Positions 17,442-28,430 of a stretch of DNA of 64,000 nt are shown here, in pieces (the first letter of the stretch is position 1; every line of letters starts with the position of its first letter). The notes beneath the pieces are model-generated. The model was not told where the DNA came from. It did not search any database and saw nothing but the letters and a program-made list of their open reading frames with translations. Source of the stretch: Phaeovibrio sulfidiphilus (GTDB lineage: Bacteria; Pseudomonadota; Alphaproteobacteria; Rhodospirillales; Rhodospirillaceae); contig NZ_JACZHT010000005.1 in assembly GCF_014861485.1 (NCBI RefSeq), forward strand, positions 149,939 through 213,938. Reading direction: 5' to 3'. Both the position numbers and the translations under genes were made by a program.

Positions 17442-18872
17442 TCAGGCGATCTTGCGCCACGCGGTCCCGGAGGGGCCGTCCTCAAGCTCGATCCCCCGGG
17501 CCTTCAGGTCGTCGCGGATCTCGTCCGCGCGTCCGTAGTTGCGCGCCTTGCGCGCGGCCAGGCGCTCCTCGATCAGGGCCTCGACCGCGGCCGCGTCCAG
17601 CTCGTCGACACCGCCCGCCGCCGGGGCGAACGCGCCCTGGCGCCAGGCCACCGGATCCTTGTCCAGAAGCCCCAGAAGCCCGCCCAGGCTCAGGATTGCG
17701 CCCTTCAGGGCCGCCTGCTCCCGCGGATCCTCCGAGCGGTTCAGGTCCGCCACCATCCGGTGCAGCTCGCCCAGGGCGCCCGGCGTGTTCAGATCGTCGC
17801 ACAGCCGGTCCCAGGCCGCCTGGCCCAGTGCCGCCGCCTCCCTGTCGAAGGAGGGCTCCACCGCGCCGACCCGCTCCAGCGCCGCATAGAAGCGGTCCAG
17901 GGTCTTGCCCGCCCGGGCGACCCGCTCGCGGGTCCAGTCCAGAGGCTGGCGGTAGTGGGTGTCCAGAAGGGCCAGACGGATCACCTCACCCGGCGCATCC
18001 GCCAGAAGATCCTGAACCGTCAGGAAGTTGCCCAGGGACTTGGACATCTTCTCGCCGTCCACCACCACGTGGCCGTTGTGCAGCCAGAAGCGGGCAAAGG
18101 TTCCATGACCGTGGCAGCCCACGCTCTGGGCAATCTCGTTCTCGTGGTGGGGGAAGATCAGGTCGTGGCCGCCGCCGTGGATGTCGAAGCTGGTCCCCAG
18201 GTACTGGCTGCTCATGGCCGAGCACTCGATATGCCAGCCCGGACGGCCGCGCCCCCAGGGGGACTCCCAGCCCGGCAGGGTCTCGTCGGACGGCTTCCAG
18301 AGCACGAAGTCCGCCGGGTCACGCTTGTAGGGCGCCACCTCGACCCGGGCTCCGGCAATCATGTCATCGCGGGAGCGGCGCGAAAGGCGGCCGTAATCGG
18401 GCATGCTGGAGACGGAAAACAGCACGTGCCCCTCGGCCTCGTAGGCATGGCCCCTGGCAATAAGCGTGCTGATCATGTCGATCATGGCCGGGATGTGGTG
18501 GGTCGCCCGCGGCTCCACATCCGGCGGCAGGGCGTTCAGAAGGCCCATGTCCTCGTGATACCAGCCGATGGTCCGGCCCGTGATGGCGTCGATGCTCTCG
18601 CCGGTTTCCCGGGAGCGGGCGTTGATCTTGTCGTCCACGTCCGTGATGTTGCGGACGTAGGTCACTTTGGGGAAGCGCCGGCGCAGGAGCCGCGCCAGAA
18701 CGTCGAACACCACCACAGGGCGGGCGTTGCCGATGTGGGCCCGGTCGTACACCGTGGGGCCGCAGACGTACAGGCGCACGTTGTCCGGATCGAGGGGAAC
18801 GAACGTTTCCTTCTCCCCGCTCATGGTGTTGTGGAGCGTCAGGGGCGTGGGGGCAAAAGGCGCGGTCATCAT
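17442..18872 (-). CDS. cysS: Cysteinyl-tRNA synthetase
   Basis: The 476-residue class I synthetase has HIGN at 46-49, KMSKS at 275-279, and zinc ligands including C37, C217 and H242. The WHIECSAM segment is diagnostic of CysRS. It charges tRNA-Cys in the cytoplasm. Its ATG overlaps the gltX stop by 4 bp, so it is the downstream partner of gltX in an operon that also includes nadE and terC. The length is normal. Confidence 0.96.
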   Translation of the reverse strand: MMTAPFAPTPLTLHNTMSGEKETFVPLDPDNVRLYVCGPTVYDRAHIGNARPVVVFDVLARLLRRRFPKVTYVRNITDVDDKINARSRETGESIDAITGRTIGWYHEDMGLLNALPPDVEPRATHHIPAMIDMISTLIARGHAYEAEGHVLFSVSSMPDYGRLSRRSRDDMIAGARVEVAPYKRDPADFVLWKPSDETLPGWESPWGRGRPGWHIECSAMSSQYLGTSFDIHGGGHDLIFPHHENEIAQSVGCHGHGTFARFWLHNGHVVVDGEKMSKSLGNFLTVQDLLADAPGEVIRLALLDTHYRQPLDWTRERVARAGKTLDRFYAALERVGAVEPSFDREAAALGQAAWDRLCDDLNTPGALGELHRMVADLNRSEDPREQAALKGAILSLGGLLGLLDKDPVAWRQGAFAPAAGGVDELDAAAVEALIEERLAARKARNYGRADEIRDDLKARGIELEDGPSGTAWRKIA

Positions 18873-20224
18873 GCAGTGTTTCCCTTCAGGCGGGCCTGTA
18901 CACGCCCCGGATCCAGCAGGGGCAGAAGATCATTCATGTCCGGGCCGTGATCGGTGCCCGTCAGCGCACGGCGCAGTGGCAGAAAGAGCGGGCGCCCCTT
19001 GCGGCCCGAAAGGGCCTTCAGGGCGTCGGTCCAGGTTTTCCAGGTGGTCCGGTCCCAGGGAGAGGCCGGCAGGCAGGACACCGCCTGGTCCAGAAACTCC
19101 CGGTCCCCGTCCTCCGTCACCGGGTCCAGGGGCCCGTCGAGCACCCGTTCCCAGGCCCGGGCCTCGTCCAGACGCTCCAGGTTGGGGCGCACCACAGGCC
19201 AGGCCTGCTCGGTGAGGGTCACCCCCCGGGCACGGGCGGTCTCCCAGGGCAGGGTATGGATCACACGGGCGCTGAGGCGCGGCAGATCCTCCGGATCCAG
19301 ACGGGGCGGAGCGCGACCGAAGGCCTCCAGCCGGAAGTCCCGGGCCAGCTCATCGAGGGACAGGCCGGGCTCCGGCGCGCCCGAGCCCCCGAGAGCCGCC
19401 ATCAGGGCCGTGATGGCCTCGGGCTGGATGCCCTCCGCCCGCAGGCCCGACAGGGACAGGGAACCCTCGCGCTTGGACAGCGGTCCCCCGTCGGCGGACA
19501 GCACCAGGGGCAGATGGGCCCAGGCGGGAGCAACCCCGCCCAGGGCCTCGATCAGTTGCAACTGGACGGCCGTGTTGACCACGTGGTCCTCGCCCCGGAT
19601 CACATGGGTGATGCCCATCTCCAGGTCGTCCACCACCGACGGCAGCGTGTAGAGGAACAGGCCGTCGGCCCGCACGAGAACCGGGTCGGACAGGTGGGCC
19701 CCGTTGTAATGGCAGCGCCCCCGCACCAGGTCATCCCAGACGATGTCCCGTGGCTCCAGCGCAAAACGCCAGTGCGGCGCGTGGGTGCCGCTTTCGGCCC
19801 GGGCTTGGATCTCGTCCGTCAGGCGCCGGGTCTCGCGGTTGTAGACCGGCGGCTGCCCGCGGGCGCGCCGCCAGGTGCGGTGGGCCTCGAGCTCCTCGGG
19901 GGTCTCAAAGCAGGGATACAGGCGCCCGGCGGCCTCCAGCTGCGCCAGGGCCTCCCGGTAGAGAGGCTCCCGGTCGCTCTGGCGTTCCTCCCGGGACCAG
20001 GTCAGCCCCAGCCAGGCCAGGTCGTCGCGGATGCCGTGGGCGAACGCATCCGTCGAGCGCTCCGCATCCGTGTCATCCAGACGCAAAATGAACTCGCCCC
20101 CGTGCGCCCGGGAAAACAGGGCGTTGATGATGGCGATGCGGGCATTCCCAAGATGCAGCTCCCCCGTGGGGCTGGGCGCGAAGCGCACCCGCACTCCGGG
20201 GGTCGGCGTGGTCAGAGTGTTCAT
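18869..20224 (-). CDS. gltX: Glutamyl-tRNA synthetase (or GluRS paralogue)
   Basis: The 451-residue class I synthetase has FAPSPTGELHLGNARIA (HIGH motif as HLGN at 24-27) and a KMSKS counterpart LSKREGS. Lysine/arginine and Glu in this loop differ from the commoner KLSKRHG, as seen in second GluRS copies of alphaproteobacteria, so it may be one of two paralogues. The start at 20224 was chosen because MNTLTTPTPGVRVRFAPSPTG fits the family and lies 13 bp after nadE; the frame opens further upstream only inside nadE. Confidence 0.9.
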   Translation of the reverse strand: MNTLTTPTPGVRVRFAPSPTGELHLGNARIAIINALFSRAHGGEFILRLDDTDAERSTDAFAHGIRDDLAWLGLTWSREERQSDREPLYREALAQLEAAGRLYPCFETPEELEAHRTWRRARGQPPVYNRETRRLTDEIQARAESGTHAPHWRFALEPRDIVWDDLVRGRCHYNGAHLSDPVLVRADGLFLYTLPSVVDDLEMGITHVIRGEDHVVNTAVQLQLIEALGGVAPAWAHLPLVLSADGGPLSKREGSLSLSGLRAEGIQPEAITALMAALGGSGAPEPGLSLDELARDFRLEAFGRAPPRLDPEDLPRLSARVIHTLPWETARARGVTLTEQAWPVVRPNLERLDEARAWERVLDGPLDPVTEDGDREFLDQAVSCLPASPWDRTTWKTWTDALKALSGRKGRPLFLPLRRALTGTDHGPDMNDLLPLLDPGRVQARLKGNTA

Positions 20225-20237
20225 CACATAAACCGGA

Positions 20238-21947
20238 TCAGCCGTTGTAGGCGTTCGTGATGGGGTAGCGGCGGTCCCGTCCGAAGGCAAGGCGCGTGAC
20301 CTTCACTCCCGGAGGGGCCTGGCGACGCTTGTACTCCGCCCGGGCCAGCATCGTCCAGACCCGCCGGACAAGCTCGATGTCGAAACCGCCCTCCAGGGCC
20401 GCCTCGCGGATACCGAACTCACGCTCGATCAGCAGCTCGAGGATGGCGTCCAGGACCACGTAAGGCGGCAGGGTGTCCTCGTCCTTCTGGTTTTCCCGGA
20501 GCTCGGCCGAGGGCGCCTTGGAGATCACCCGCTCGGGCATGACCGGGCCGGGAGCCCCCAGAAAGGCATCCTCCCCCGGCGGGCCCATGTCCTCGAGCGC
20601 GTTGCGCCAGCGCGAGAGCGCAAACACCCGGGTCTTGTAGACGTCCTTCAGGACCGAGAAGCCGCCGCACATGTCACCGTACAGCGTGCTGTAGCCCACG
20701 CTGGTCTCGGACTTGTTGCTGGTGGCAATCAGCATGGGGTGGAACTTGTTCGACAGGGCCATGAGAAGCAGGCCGCGCAGCCGGGCCTGGATATTCTCCT
20801 CGGTCAGGTCCGGGGCGACGCCCGCAAACAGGGGCTCCAGCATGTGGTTGACGGCCATGATCCCGGGCTGGATGTCCAGGTCATCGAGCCGGATGCCCAG
20901 AAGACGGGCCACACCGTAGGCGTCCTCGACGCTCTCGGCGCTGGTGTAGGGGCTGCGCAGCAGGACGCCGCGGACCCGGTCCGGGCCAAGGGCATCCACC
21001 GCGACCGCCGCGGCGAGGGCACTGTCGATGCCGCCGGAAAGTCCGATCAGAACCCCGGGGAAGCCGTTCTTGTTCACATAGTCCCCAAGCCCGGTCACCA
21101 GGGCCCGGTAGATGTGCTCGTTTTCCGAGAGCTCCTCATACGGGGGCAGACCGCTCACATCCATGAGCTCGCCGCCCGCCGCGGTCATCAGAACCGAGGC
21201 CATCTCCTCCCGCCAGTGGGGCAGGTTCAGCACGCACGACGGCCCGAACTTGCCGCCCGGGGACACCGCGAACGAGCCGCCGTCGAAGACGACCTCGTCC
21301 TGGCCGCCCACCTTGTTGACGTAGACCAGCCCCAGGCCCGTTTCCTCCACCCGCTTGCGGGCCACCTCAAGGCGCTGGGCGGGCTTGGCCGGAATGTCAC
21401 CGCAGCCGATCTCGAAGGGCGAGGCATTGAGCGCGATCAGGATATCCGCCCCTCCCGAGACCAGGCCTGTAACGACGTCGTCGCTCCACAGATCCTCGCA
21501 CAGGATCACCCCCAGGCGGTGCTGGCGGAACCGCAGGGGCTTGGGCATGGAACCGGGCACGAACACCCGCTTCTCGTCGAACACGCCATCGTTGGGGAGG
21601 TTGACCTTGCTGGTCACCGCCAGCAGACGTCCCGTGTCGATCAGGAAGGCCGAGTTGGTGCATCCGCTCCCGGACCGCCAGGGACCGCCCACCAGAAGGC
21701 CCGGACCACCGTCCGTCGTTGCCTCGGCCAGGATGTCCACCGCCCGGCGCACATCCTCGAGAAAGGAGGTCTGGAACACAAGATCCTCGGGGGGATAGCC
21801 CGGCAGGACCATCTCCGGGGCCACCACCAGGTCCGCCCCCTCGGCAAAGGCGCGGGCGCGGAACTCCAGGATCCGCCGGGCGTTTCCAAAGACGTCCCCA
21901 AGGACCGCATCCATCTGAAGCAGGGAAATTCGCAAGGATGTCGTCAT
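20238..21947 (-). CDS. nadE: Glutamine-dependent NAD+ synthetase
   Basis: The 569-residue protein has an N-terminal carbon-nitrogen hydrolase (glutaminase) domain with the triad E45, K114 and C150, and a C-terminal synthetase domain with the PP-loop SGGIDS at 304-309. It makes NAD+ from deamido-NAD+, ATP and glutamine, the last step of NAD biosynthesis. The ATG overlaps the terC stop by 4 bp; an open extension upstream lies inside terC and is not used. Confidence 0.95.
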   Translation of the reverse strand: MTTSLRISLLQMDAVLGDVFGNARRILEFRARAFAEGADLVVAPEMVLPGYPPEDLVFQTSFLEDVRRAVDILAEATTDGGPGLLVGGPWRSGSGCTNSAFLIDTGRLLAVTSKVNLPNDGVFDEKRVFVPGSMPKPLRFRQHRLGVILCEDLWSDDVVTGLVSGGADILIALNASPFEIGCGDIPAKPAQRLEVARKRVEETGLGLVYVNKVGGQDEVVFDGGSFAVSPGGKFGPSCVLNLPHWREEMASVLMTAAGGELMDVSGLPPYEELSENEHIYRALVTGLGDYVNKNGFPGVLIGLSGGIDSALAAAVAVDALGPDRVRGVLLRSPYTSAESVEDAYGVARLLGIRLDDLDIQPGIMAVNHMLEPLFAGVAPDLTEENIQARLRGLLLMALSNKFHPMLIATSNKSETSVGYSTLYGDMCGGFSVLKDVYKTRVFALSRWRNALEDMGPPGEDAFLGAPGPVMPERVISKAPSAELRENQKDEDTLPPYVVLDAILELLIEREFGIREAALEGGFDIELVRRVWTMLARAEYKRRQAPPGVKVTRLAFGRDRRYPITNAYNG

Positions 21948-23017
21948 GACTGCTCTTGTCCGCCATCTTTGGGGCCGGGCCACAGGAACGAGGCCACGCA
22001 TCCGGCACCGAGAACACCAAGGATCACCAGAAGACTCATTGTGGGCGTAATTTCAAAAGGATGCCAGCCCGATATCTGCTCGATCGCGTGGAAAACGAGT
22101 TTGAAGGCAATGAAGAACAGAAGGGCGATCACGGCCTTGTCCAGGTGCACCACGTAGCGGGTCGCCGCGGCCAGCACAAAGTACAGGGACCGCAGGCCCA
22201 GCATGGCGAAGATCATGGCCGCGTAGACAAGAAGCGGCTCGTGGGTCACAGCAATGATGGCCGGGACCGAATCAAAGGCGAACATGATGTCCGAGGCCTC
22301 GATGGCGATCAGGCACAGGAACATGGGGGTGACGTAGAACAGCGCCTTGCGGCCGGAGCCCACCACGGCTGCGCCGGTGGCCGCCGCCAGAGAGGCCGCG
22401 CGCCTCGCCCCCACGAAAAAGGCATGGCCGTCCCGTTGGGGAAGAACGGGCACGAAGCGCCGGGCAATGCGCACAGACCAGTGATCGGAGTAGTCCTCGA
22501 TCTCCTGGTGCTGCGAGCCCGCCGTCAGCATCTTCCAGGCCGTCCAGAGCACAATGGCCGCAAACACAAAGCCCACCCAGGGCGCCCAGAGGAACAGTCC
22601 GGCCCCGATCCCCACGAAAATCGCCCGAAAGACGATGGCCCCCAGAATGCCCCAGTAGAGCACCCGGTGCTGGTCTGCGCCGCGCACGCCGAACGAGGCG
22701 AAAATCGCCATGAAAACCATTAGATTGTCCACGGAGAGCGCCTTTTCGAGGGCATAGCCCGCCAGGTACAGGTCCGCCCAGGACTTGTCGAAGCGCACCC
22801 AGAGGTAGCCGTAGAAGCTCAGGGCCAGGCTGACCCAGAACACGGACCAGCCCACCGCATCGCGCAGGCGGATCTCGGTGGAGTTCCGGTGGGCAAACAG
22901 GTCCATGAAGATGGACACGGCCACGACACAGACGAAAATCCCGAGGGTTTCAAGGGGAAAGCCGAAGTGGGACGTCATGGCGGACGCGGCAGTCTCGGCG
23001 GATACGCTCTGGACCAT
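21944..23017 (-). CDS. TerC/Alx family integral membrane protein
   Basis: The 357-residue protein has about nine membrane helices and the TerC hallmarks EKALSVDNLMVF and EASDIMFAFDSVPAI, with conserved acidic residues inside the membrane. Members handle metal ions such as manganese, or help load exported metalloenzymes, in bacteria with Alx or TerC. The long loop with HQEIEDYSDH varies between members. It leads the terC-nadE-gltX-cysS transcription unit and has a good promoter at 23166-23194 with a leader of about 140 nt. Confidence 0.88.
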   Translation of the reverse strand: MVQSVSAETAASAMTSHFGFPLETLGIFVCVVAVSIFMDLFAHRNSTEIRLRDAVGWSVFWVSLALSFYGYLWVRFDKSWADLYLAGYALEKALSVDNLMVFMAIFASFGVRGADQHRVLYWGILGAIVFRAIFVGIGAGLFLWAPWVGFVFAAIVLWTAWKMLTAGSQHQEIEDYSDHWSVRIARRFVPVLPQRDGHAFFVGARRAASLAAATGAAVVGSGRKALFYVTPMFLCLIAIEASDIMFAFDSVPAIIAVTHEPLLVYAAMIFAMLGLRSLYFVLAAATRYVVHLDKAVIALLFFIAFKLVFHAIEQISGWHPFEITPTMSLLVILGVLGAGCVASFLWPGPKDGGQEQS

Positions 23018-23165
23018 GGGGAGGCCTTTTTCTCAGACAGGACAGGGGGCGGAGCGTCGTCCCGCCGGGGGCAGACCCCCGGACCCGGGCACCGGGCTCC
23101 TGCACAGTGTGGTCCGCCCGCGCCGCGCACAGAGCGACGGACGGAAACCGGAGATCGTGGGGGAC

Positions 23166-23194
23166 AGATAAAGTCGTCCGGCACCCAGCGTCAA
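23166..23194 (-). promoter_or_regulatory. Sigma-70 promoter of the terC operon, with a long GC-rich leader
   Basis: On the minus strand TTGACG (23189-23194) and TTATCT (23166-23171) are separated by exactly 17 bp. The transcript would start near 23160, leaving about 140 nt before terC. The leader can form a strong hairpin from GGGTCCGGGGG and CCCCCGG-type segments around 23060-23100. Alx genes elsewhere have the yybP-ykoY manganese riboswitch; its conserved core was not recognised here. The rest of 23018-23383 holds no gene. Confidence 0.65.
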
Positions 23195-23383
23195 GCCGGG
23201 AGGTGGCGGCACCCCGCCCCCGCACGGAAACTAACAGAAATGCAACGTAAATCAGGTCTCGCAATCCCGGGAAACGCCCCGGCCCGTACCATCCTACCCG
23301 ACCGACCTGACGGCCCGCCAGCAAACCGGATACATCCCGCACGACCGGCCACGCCCGGGCCGGGGCACCCCGGCGGCGGGAGC

Positions 23384-24418
23384 TCAGCCCGCGCGCCCCC
23401 GGGACGAGGCGCTGCCCGCAAGGCGCAGCACCAGCCGCTCGAGAACGGGAGCCTCGCGCACGCCGGTGGTCTTCAGTTCGCACTCCGCCTCCTGGATCAG
23501 GTCCAGGGCCTGCATCAGCCGGACCGCCGACCAGCTCTTCACCTGGGCGCGGAACGCCGCCCCCTGGGAGGGAAACACGGGGGGCCTCAGAAGCCCCATG
23601 GCCTGCTCGGGCGAGCGCCCCTCGGCGACCTGTCCGGCCACAAGCTGAAGCCGGGAGAAATGGCGCAGAAGCGACCGGGCCACGGCCACACCGGCCGTGC
23701 CCTCCCCCAGAAGGCGCAGCAGGGTCCGGATGGCGAGGGAGGGGTTACCGCCGGCGGTGGCGCTGCACAGGTCATCCAGCCCCAGGCGCGCCGTGTCGCC
23801 CACGCAGGCCCGGGCGTCCTCGAGGGTGACGGTCCGGGCGGAGCCTATATAGGTCAGGAGCTTGCCAATTTCCGAGCGGGTCAGGGCCCGGTCCGAGCCC
23901 AGGTGGTCACACAGGAAGGCCAGAACCTCGGCCTCAGTGCTGACCCCCTGGTCACGGAACATCTCCTGGATGACGGCCTCCAGGGCCCGGCCCTCATCCG
24001 CGTAGCAGGCCAGGGCGGCGGCGGTCTTCGAGCCCTCGAACAGCTTGCGCAGGGACGACGCCTTGAGAAGCGAGCCTGCCTGGAACAGGACCAGCGCGTC
24101 CCCCACCGGGTTTTCAATGAAGTCCTTCAGAAGCCGCGTGTGCTGGTCGCTCAGATCCCGGACCAGGACCAGGCGCCGCCCGCCCATCATGGACAAGGCC
24201 GAGGCCTCGTCCGGCAGAAGGGAGGGCTCCTTCACCAGATCCGGGCCGGTCAGGGTGGTCACCCGGAAGGGGTCGGACAGGTCGTCCACCACGGTGTGGG
24301 CCAGCGCCTCGATGCGCTCGCGCACCAGGCCCACGTCCGCCCCATAAACGAGAACGGCCCGGACCGCCGGGTCGGGCCGCTTCAGGAACGAAGCAACAGC
24401 TGCGCCTTTCAGCTCCAT
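23384..24418 (-). CDS. holA: DNA polymerase III delta subunit
   Basis: The 344-residue protein has the HolA layout: a degenerate AAA+ N-terminal domain (AVLVYGADVGLVRERIEAL), central MMGGRRLVLVRD, and a C-terminal helical collar domain. It opens the beta clamp in the clamp loader. It follows lptE with a 2-nt gap, and leuS-lptE-holA is a common proteobacterial order. Confidence 0.92.
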   Translation of the reverse strand: MELKGAAVASFLKRPDPAVRAVLVYGADVGLVRERIEALAHTVVDDLSDPFRVTTLTGPDLVKEPSLLPDEASALSMMGGRRLVLVRDLSDQHTRLLKDFIENPVGDALVLFQAGSLLKASSLRKLFEGSKTAAALACYADEGRALEAVIQEMFRDQGVSTEAEVLAFLCDHLGSDRALTRSEIGKLLTYIGSARTVTLEDARACVGDTARLGLDDLCSATAGGNPSLAIRTLLRLLGEGTAGVAVARSLLRHFSRLQLVAGQVAEGRSPEQAMGLLRPPVFPSQGAAFRAQVKSWSAVRLMQALDLIQEAECELKTTGVREAPVLERLVLRLAGSASSRGRAG

Positions 24419-24420
24419 GC

Positions 24421-24990
24421 TCAGCCCCGCCCCTCGTTCGCCCGGGCAATCCAGGCCACCACGCGGTTGAAGACCTGATCGGCCAGCCGCAGGGCGATCT
24501 GGCGATCCATCTCCCGCTCGGCGATCCGGTCGGAGAAGGGCGAGTCCATACGGTCGAAGGATGACCAGGAGACCTCCTGCCCCTGGAACAGGAGGCGCGG
24601 CGGAGCCTGCCCCTCCTGATTGAGGGCGAAGAGGGAGAACGCCAAAGTCCCCTGAACCGTCCAGCGGCTGGAGCGGTCGGTCATGCTCACACCCGAGGAC
24701 CAGGACCGCCGCTCATAGGAACTGCGCAGCGAGAAGGCCGGACGCTCCGGCTCGCCAAAGCGGTCCACCAGAGCGTTGTAGAGGTCGTGGACGGTGCGCT
24801 CGGAGCCGCTGCCGTCCCGGTAGGTGATGTGATGGACGTAGACGTGCTCGACCAGGGTCAGGTTCGAGTCCGTCCCGCCCGCGCCGGGGCGCGTCGTCAG
24901 GGCCGAACGGAACCCGCAGCCCCCCAGAAGAAGGGGGGCTCCCGCCAGCAGGCCGAGCACGGCCCGTCGTTTCACATCAGACGATGACAT
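24421..24990 (-). CDS. lptE: LPS-assembly lipoprotein LptE
   Basis: The 189-residue protein has a lipoprotein signal ([18 protein letters not shown], lipobox LGGC with Cys25) followed by CGFRS, the typical start of mature LptE. It should sit in the outer membrane plugged into LptD and help place LPS on the surface. Its start lies inside the leuS 3' end (14-bp overlap), showing co-translation. The general LptE fold is inferred from position and length; sequence identity in the family is low. Confidence 0.85.
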   Translation of the reverse strand: MSSSDVKRRAVLGLLAGAPLLLGGCGFRSALTTRPGAGGTDSNLTLVEHVYVHHITYRDGSGSERTVHDLYNALVDRFGEPERPAFSLRSSYERRSWSSGVSMTDRSSRWTVQGTLAFSLFALNQEGQAPPRLLFQGQEVSWSSFDRMDSPFSDRIAEREMDRQIALRLADQVFNRVVAWIARANEGRG

Positions 24991-27625
24991 TGATGATCCT
25001 GTCCGGCACGAGGATGACCTTGCGCAGGGGCTTGTCCCCCACCTGGGCCTGGACGGTGGGCAGGGCCAGAGCCGCGGCCAGAGCCGTGTCCTGATCCGAT
25101 CCCGGGGGCACCCCGACCGTTCCGCGCATCTTTCCGTTCACCTGGACCGCCAGCTGGACGGTCTCCTCCTGGAGGTACGCCTCATCCCAGACGGGCCAGG
25201 GCGAGAACACCAGCGGCGTGTCGTGCCCCAGGGTCGCCCAGACCTCCTCCGCGATGTGGGGGATCATGGGCGCAAACAGGCGCACCGCCGTTTCCAGGGC
25301 AAAGCGGGCCACCACACCCCCGTCGGGGGTGGCCGGATCCAGCGACGCGATGGCGTTGGTCAGCTCCCGGATCCGGGCAACCGCGCTGTTGAAGCGGAAC
25401 TTCTCCAGATCCGCCGTCACGCCCGCCATGGTCCGGTGGGTCTGGCGCCGCAGGGCCTCGGCCGCGGGCGACAGGGTGTCGGGCACCGGCGTGCCCGGAG
25501 CCCCGAGGTCAAACGCCGGGTGGGAGGCCAGACGCCACAGGCGCCCCAGATAGCGCGAGGCCCCGTCGATGCCGGCGGCGGACCAGTCCATATCCCGCTC
25601 GGGAGGCACGTCCGAGAGCATGAACAGGCGGGCCGCATCCGCACCGTGGCTTTCCAGGATGCCGTTCGGATCCACCGTGTTGTTCTTGGACTTGGACATC
25701 TTGATGGAGCGCCCGCGGATCACGGGTTTCCCGTCCGTGCGGCGGATCAGGGAGCCGTCGGGACGCTGCTCCACGTCCTCGGGGTAGACCCACTTGCTCG
25801 ACCCCTCCGTGGCCGCCCCCTCCGTGGTCGCCGCCTCTGTGGCCGGCTCTTCCCCGTTGGTCTCCACCTCGTAGGTCTCGTGGCAGATCATGCCCTGGGT
25901 GAACAGGCCGTCGAAGGGCTCGGCAACGCCCAGGTAGCCGCAGTCCCTGAGGGCGCGGGTAAAGAAGCGCGAGTACAGAAGGTGCAGGACCGCGTGCTCC
26001 ACACCGCCCACGTACTGGTCCACCGGGAGCCAGTAGTCCACCGCCGTCCGGTCAAAGGCCCGGTCCGAGGCGTGGGGCGAACAGAAGCGCGCAAAATACC
26101 ACGAGCTCTCAAAGAACGTGTCGAGGGTGTCCGTCTCCCGAAGGGCGGGCTTGCCGCATTCCGGGCACGTGGTGTGCTTCCAGGTGGGGTGATGCTCCAG
26201 CGGGTTGCCGTGCACGCTGAAATCCACGTCCTCGGGCAGCTCCACCGGAAGCTGGTCCTCGGGAACGGGAACCATGCCGCAGCAGTCGCATTTGACGATG
26301 GGGATCGGGCAGCCCCAGTAGCGCTGGCGCGACACACCCCAGTCCCGCAGACGGTACTGGACGACGCCGTCCCCGGCGCCCAGCTCCCGCAGGCGATCGA
26401 TGGCGGCGGCCTTGGCCTCAGCCACGGGCAGCCCGTCCAGGAAGCCCGAGTTGATGGCCACGCCGTCCCCGGTATAGGCCTCGTCGGAGGCCTCCAGGGC
26501 GGCGGCGAACGCCTGCGCATCCTGGTCCTTCGGCGCCACAACCGCCTTCACAGGCAGGCCGTACTTGCGAGCGAACTCCATGTCCCTCTGGTCGTGGGCC
26601 GGACAGCCGAACAGGGCGCCGGTGCCGTAATCCATCAGCACGAAGTTGGCGATGTAGACCGGAAGGGTCACCCCCTCCACAAACGGATGGAACACCCGCA
26701 GGCCCGTATCGAAGCCCTTCTTCTCGGCGCTCTCGATGTCCGCCTCGGACGTGCCCATGCGCCCGCACTCGGTGATGAACTCCCGCACAGAGGGGTTGGT
26801 CCGGGCCAGATCCTCGGCCAGGGGGTGGTTGGCCGAAATCGCACAGAACGAGGCCCCGAACAGGGTGTCCGGGCGGGTGGTGAAGACGTCGATGCCGTCC
26901 TCGCGGCCCTCGATGGCGAACCGGAACTGGGCGCCCACCGAACGGCCGATCCAGTTGGTCTGCATCAGGCGGACCTTGTCCGGCCAGCGCTCCAGCTCCT
27001 CAATGCCCTGGAGCAGATCCTCGGCGTACCGGGTGATGCGCAGGAACCACTGGTCCAGACGGCGCCGCTCCACCGGAGCGCCCGAACGCCAGCCCTTGCC
27101 GTCCACCACCTGCTCGTTGGCGAGGACGCACAGGTCCACCGGATCCCAGTTGACCCAGGACTCCTTGCGGTACGCAAGACCGGCCTTCAGGAAGTCCAGG
27201 AACATCTTCTGTTCGTGCTTGTAGTACTCGGGGTCGCAGGTGGCGAACTCGCGGCTCCAGTCGATGGACAGCCCCATGGGCCGGAACTGCTCGCGCATGT
27301 CCGCAACGTTCTTGCGGGTCCAGACCGCCGGATGGACGCCCCGCTCGATTGCCGCGTTTTCTGCCGGAAGGCCGAAGGCGTCCCACCCCATGGGATGGAG
27401 AACGTTGTAGCCCTGGGCGCGCCGGAAACGGGCCACCACGTCCCCGAGGGTGTAGTTGCGCACGTGCCCCATGTGAATGCGTCCGGAGGGATAGGGGAAC
27501 ATCTCCAGGACATAGTACTTGGGACGCGACGTGTCCTCGCTGACCGCAAACGCGTTGCGATCGGCCCACAGAGCCTGCCACCTGGCCTCAACTTCCCGAA
27601 ACGAATAGCTGTCTTCGGACGCCAT
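24977..27625 (-). CDS. leuS: Leucyl-tRNA synthetase
   Basis: The 882-residue class I synthetase has HMGH at 51-54, an editing (CP1) domain from about 220 to 420, and KMSKSKNN near 641. Two zinc-finger-like CxxC pairs (CDCCG and CPECG) lie near residues 450-490. An unusual insert of about 20 residues rich in Ala, Thr and Glu ([15 protein letters not shown] region, about residues 590-605) precedes the KMSKS loop, coded by imperfect 15-bp DNA repeats. The start at 27625 has GGAAGG upstream; the frame is open further upstream without family support. Confidence 0.95.
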   Translation of the reverse strand: MASEDSYSFREVEARWQALWADRNAFAVSEDTSRPKYYVLEMFPYPSGRIHMGHVRNYTLGDVVARFRRAQGYNVLHPMGWDAFGLPAENAAIERGVHPAVWTRKNVADMREQFRPMGLSIDWSREFATCDPEYYKHEQKMFLDFLKAGLAYRKESWVNWDPVDLCVLANEQVVDGKGWRSGAPVERRRLDQWFLRITRYAEDLLQGIEELERWPDKVRLMQTNWIGRSVGAQFRFAIEGREDGIDVFTTRPDTLFGASFCAISANHPLAEDLARTNPSVREFITECGRMGTSEADIESAEKKGFDTGLRVFHPFVEGVTLPVYIANFVLMDYGTGALFGCPAHDQRDMEFARKYGLPVKAVVAPKDQDAQAFAAALEASDEAYTGDGVAINSGFLDGLPVAEAKAAAIDRLRELGAGDGVVQYRLRDWGVSRQRYWGCPIPIVKCDCCGMVPVPEDQLPVELPEDVDFSVHGNPLEHHPTWKHTTCPECGKPALRETDTLDTFFESSWYFARFCSPHASDRAFDRTAVDYWLPVDQYVGGVEHAVLHLLYSRFFTRALRDCGYLGVAEPFDGLFTQGMICHETYEVETNGEEPATEAATTEGAATEGSSKWVYPEDVEQRPDGSLIRRTDGKPVIRGRSIKMSKSKNNTVDPNGILESHGADAARLFMLSDVPPERDMDWSAAGIDGASRYLGRLWRLASHPAFDLGAPGTPVPDTLSPAAEALRRQTHRTMAGVTADLEKFRFNSAVARIRELTNAIASLDPATPDGGVVARFALETAVRLFAPMIPHIAEEVWATLGHDTPLVFSPWPVWDEAYLQEETVQLAVQVNGKMRGTVGVPPGSDQDTALAAALALPTVQAQVGDKPLRKVILVPDRIINVIV

Positions 27626-27845
27626 CAGAGCGAACCTTCCCGAACTTGACAGGAACGCGCAAGCGACCGCACCGGGCGGCCCGCAGGGGAAACCCGCGCG
27701 CACCACACACCATGAAAAACAGGAGCCGCCCGGCTCTCCCCGAAAAACCGGACACCCCCGAAAACAGGACCGCCGAGCGGCCCGCACATCCCGACGGGAT
27801 GGACACCGGCCCCGGGAGCACGCTCCCGGAGCGGCCGGCCCGTCC

Positions 27846-28430
27846 CTAGTCGGCGATCACCGCCAGGCGAAGCTGCCGGGCGCGGGTGAGAATGGTGTTC
27901 TCCATCTCGGTGGAGAGGGACTTGCTGACGTCCGCGTCCACCCAGGCCCCCTTGTCGTTCTGGACCTGGCGGAACACCGCAACCCGGACCCCGTCCGCCC
28001 GCAGCTGGCGGGACATGACGTAGACGTTGGCCTTGAAGCGCTCGTGCCGGGACTCGGGCGGCGAGTACCACTCGGTGATGATGACACCGCCGAACGGATC
28101 GGCCGAGCTGAGGGGCATGAAGCCCAGGGTGTCAAGCGAGGCGCGCCACAGGAAGCTGTTCACGCCAATGGCGCTGCCGCCCTCGGCCTTCTTCTGGCCG
28201 CCGGAGCCGAACAGGTCCAGTCCGCCCTCGCCGAAGACGCTGTCCCGGGGCGGCGGATTGGCGGGATCGATCATCTCGCGGTCTTTTTTGTTTCCCGGGC
28301 CGCGGTCGGGATAGACAGCTTTCGAGCCCTCGCACGCCGACAGACCAAGCGCAAGGAGCCCGGCTGCGATCACGGCGACGGCCATGCGGCCTTTCGGGCG
28401 GCACGCCTTCTGGATCATCGGTTCGCTCAT
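27846..28430 (-). CDS. DUF3576 domain lipoprotein
   Basis: The 194-residue protein has a signal peptide ending in a lipobox (LGLSAC, Cys33) and the DUF3576 core: [35 protein letters not shown] followed by an R-x-x-V-Y-x-M-S strand (quoted here in parts of a longer run). DUF3576 proteins are common in alphaproteobacteria and often sit beside leuS. Function is unknown; it is probably attached to the outer membrane facing the periplasm. The gap to leuS (about 220 bp) holds only imperfect hairpins. Confidence 0.85.
   Translation of the reverse strand: MSEPMIQKACRPKGRMAVAVIAAGLLALGLSACEGSKAVYPDRGPGNKKDREMIDPANPPPRDSVFGEGGLDLFGSGGQKKAEGGSAIGVNSFLWRASLDTLGFMPLSSADPFGGVIITEWYSPPESRHERFKANVYVMSRQLRADGVRVAVFRQVQNDKGAWVDADVSKSLSTEMENTILTRARQLRLAVIAD

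Noticed and set aside
23018..23160. yybP-ykoY riboswitch before terC
   Set aside because: The leader is structured, but the conserved internal loop sequences of that class were not found by eye; kept only as an open question.
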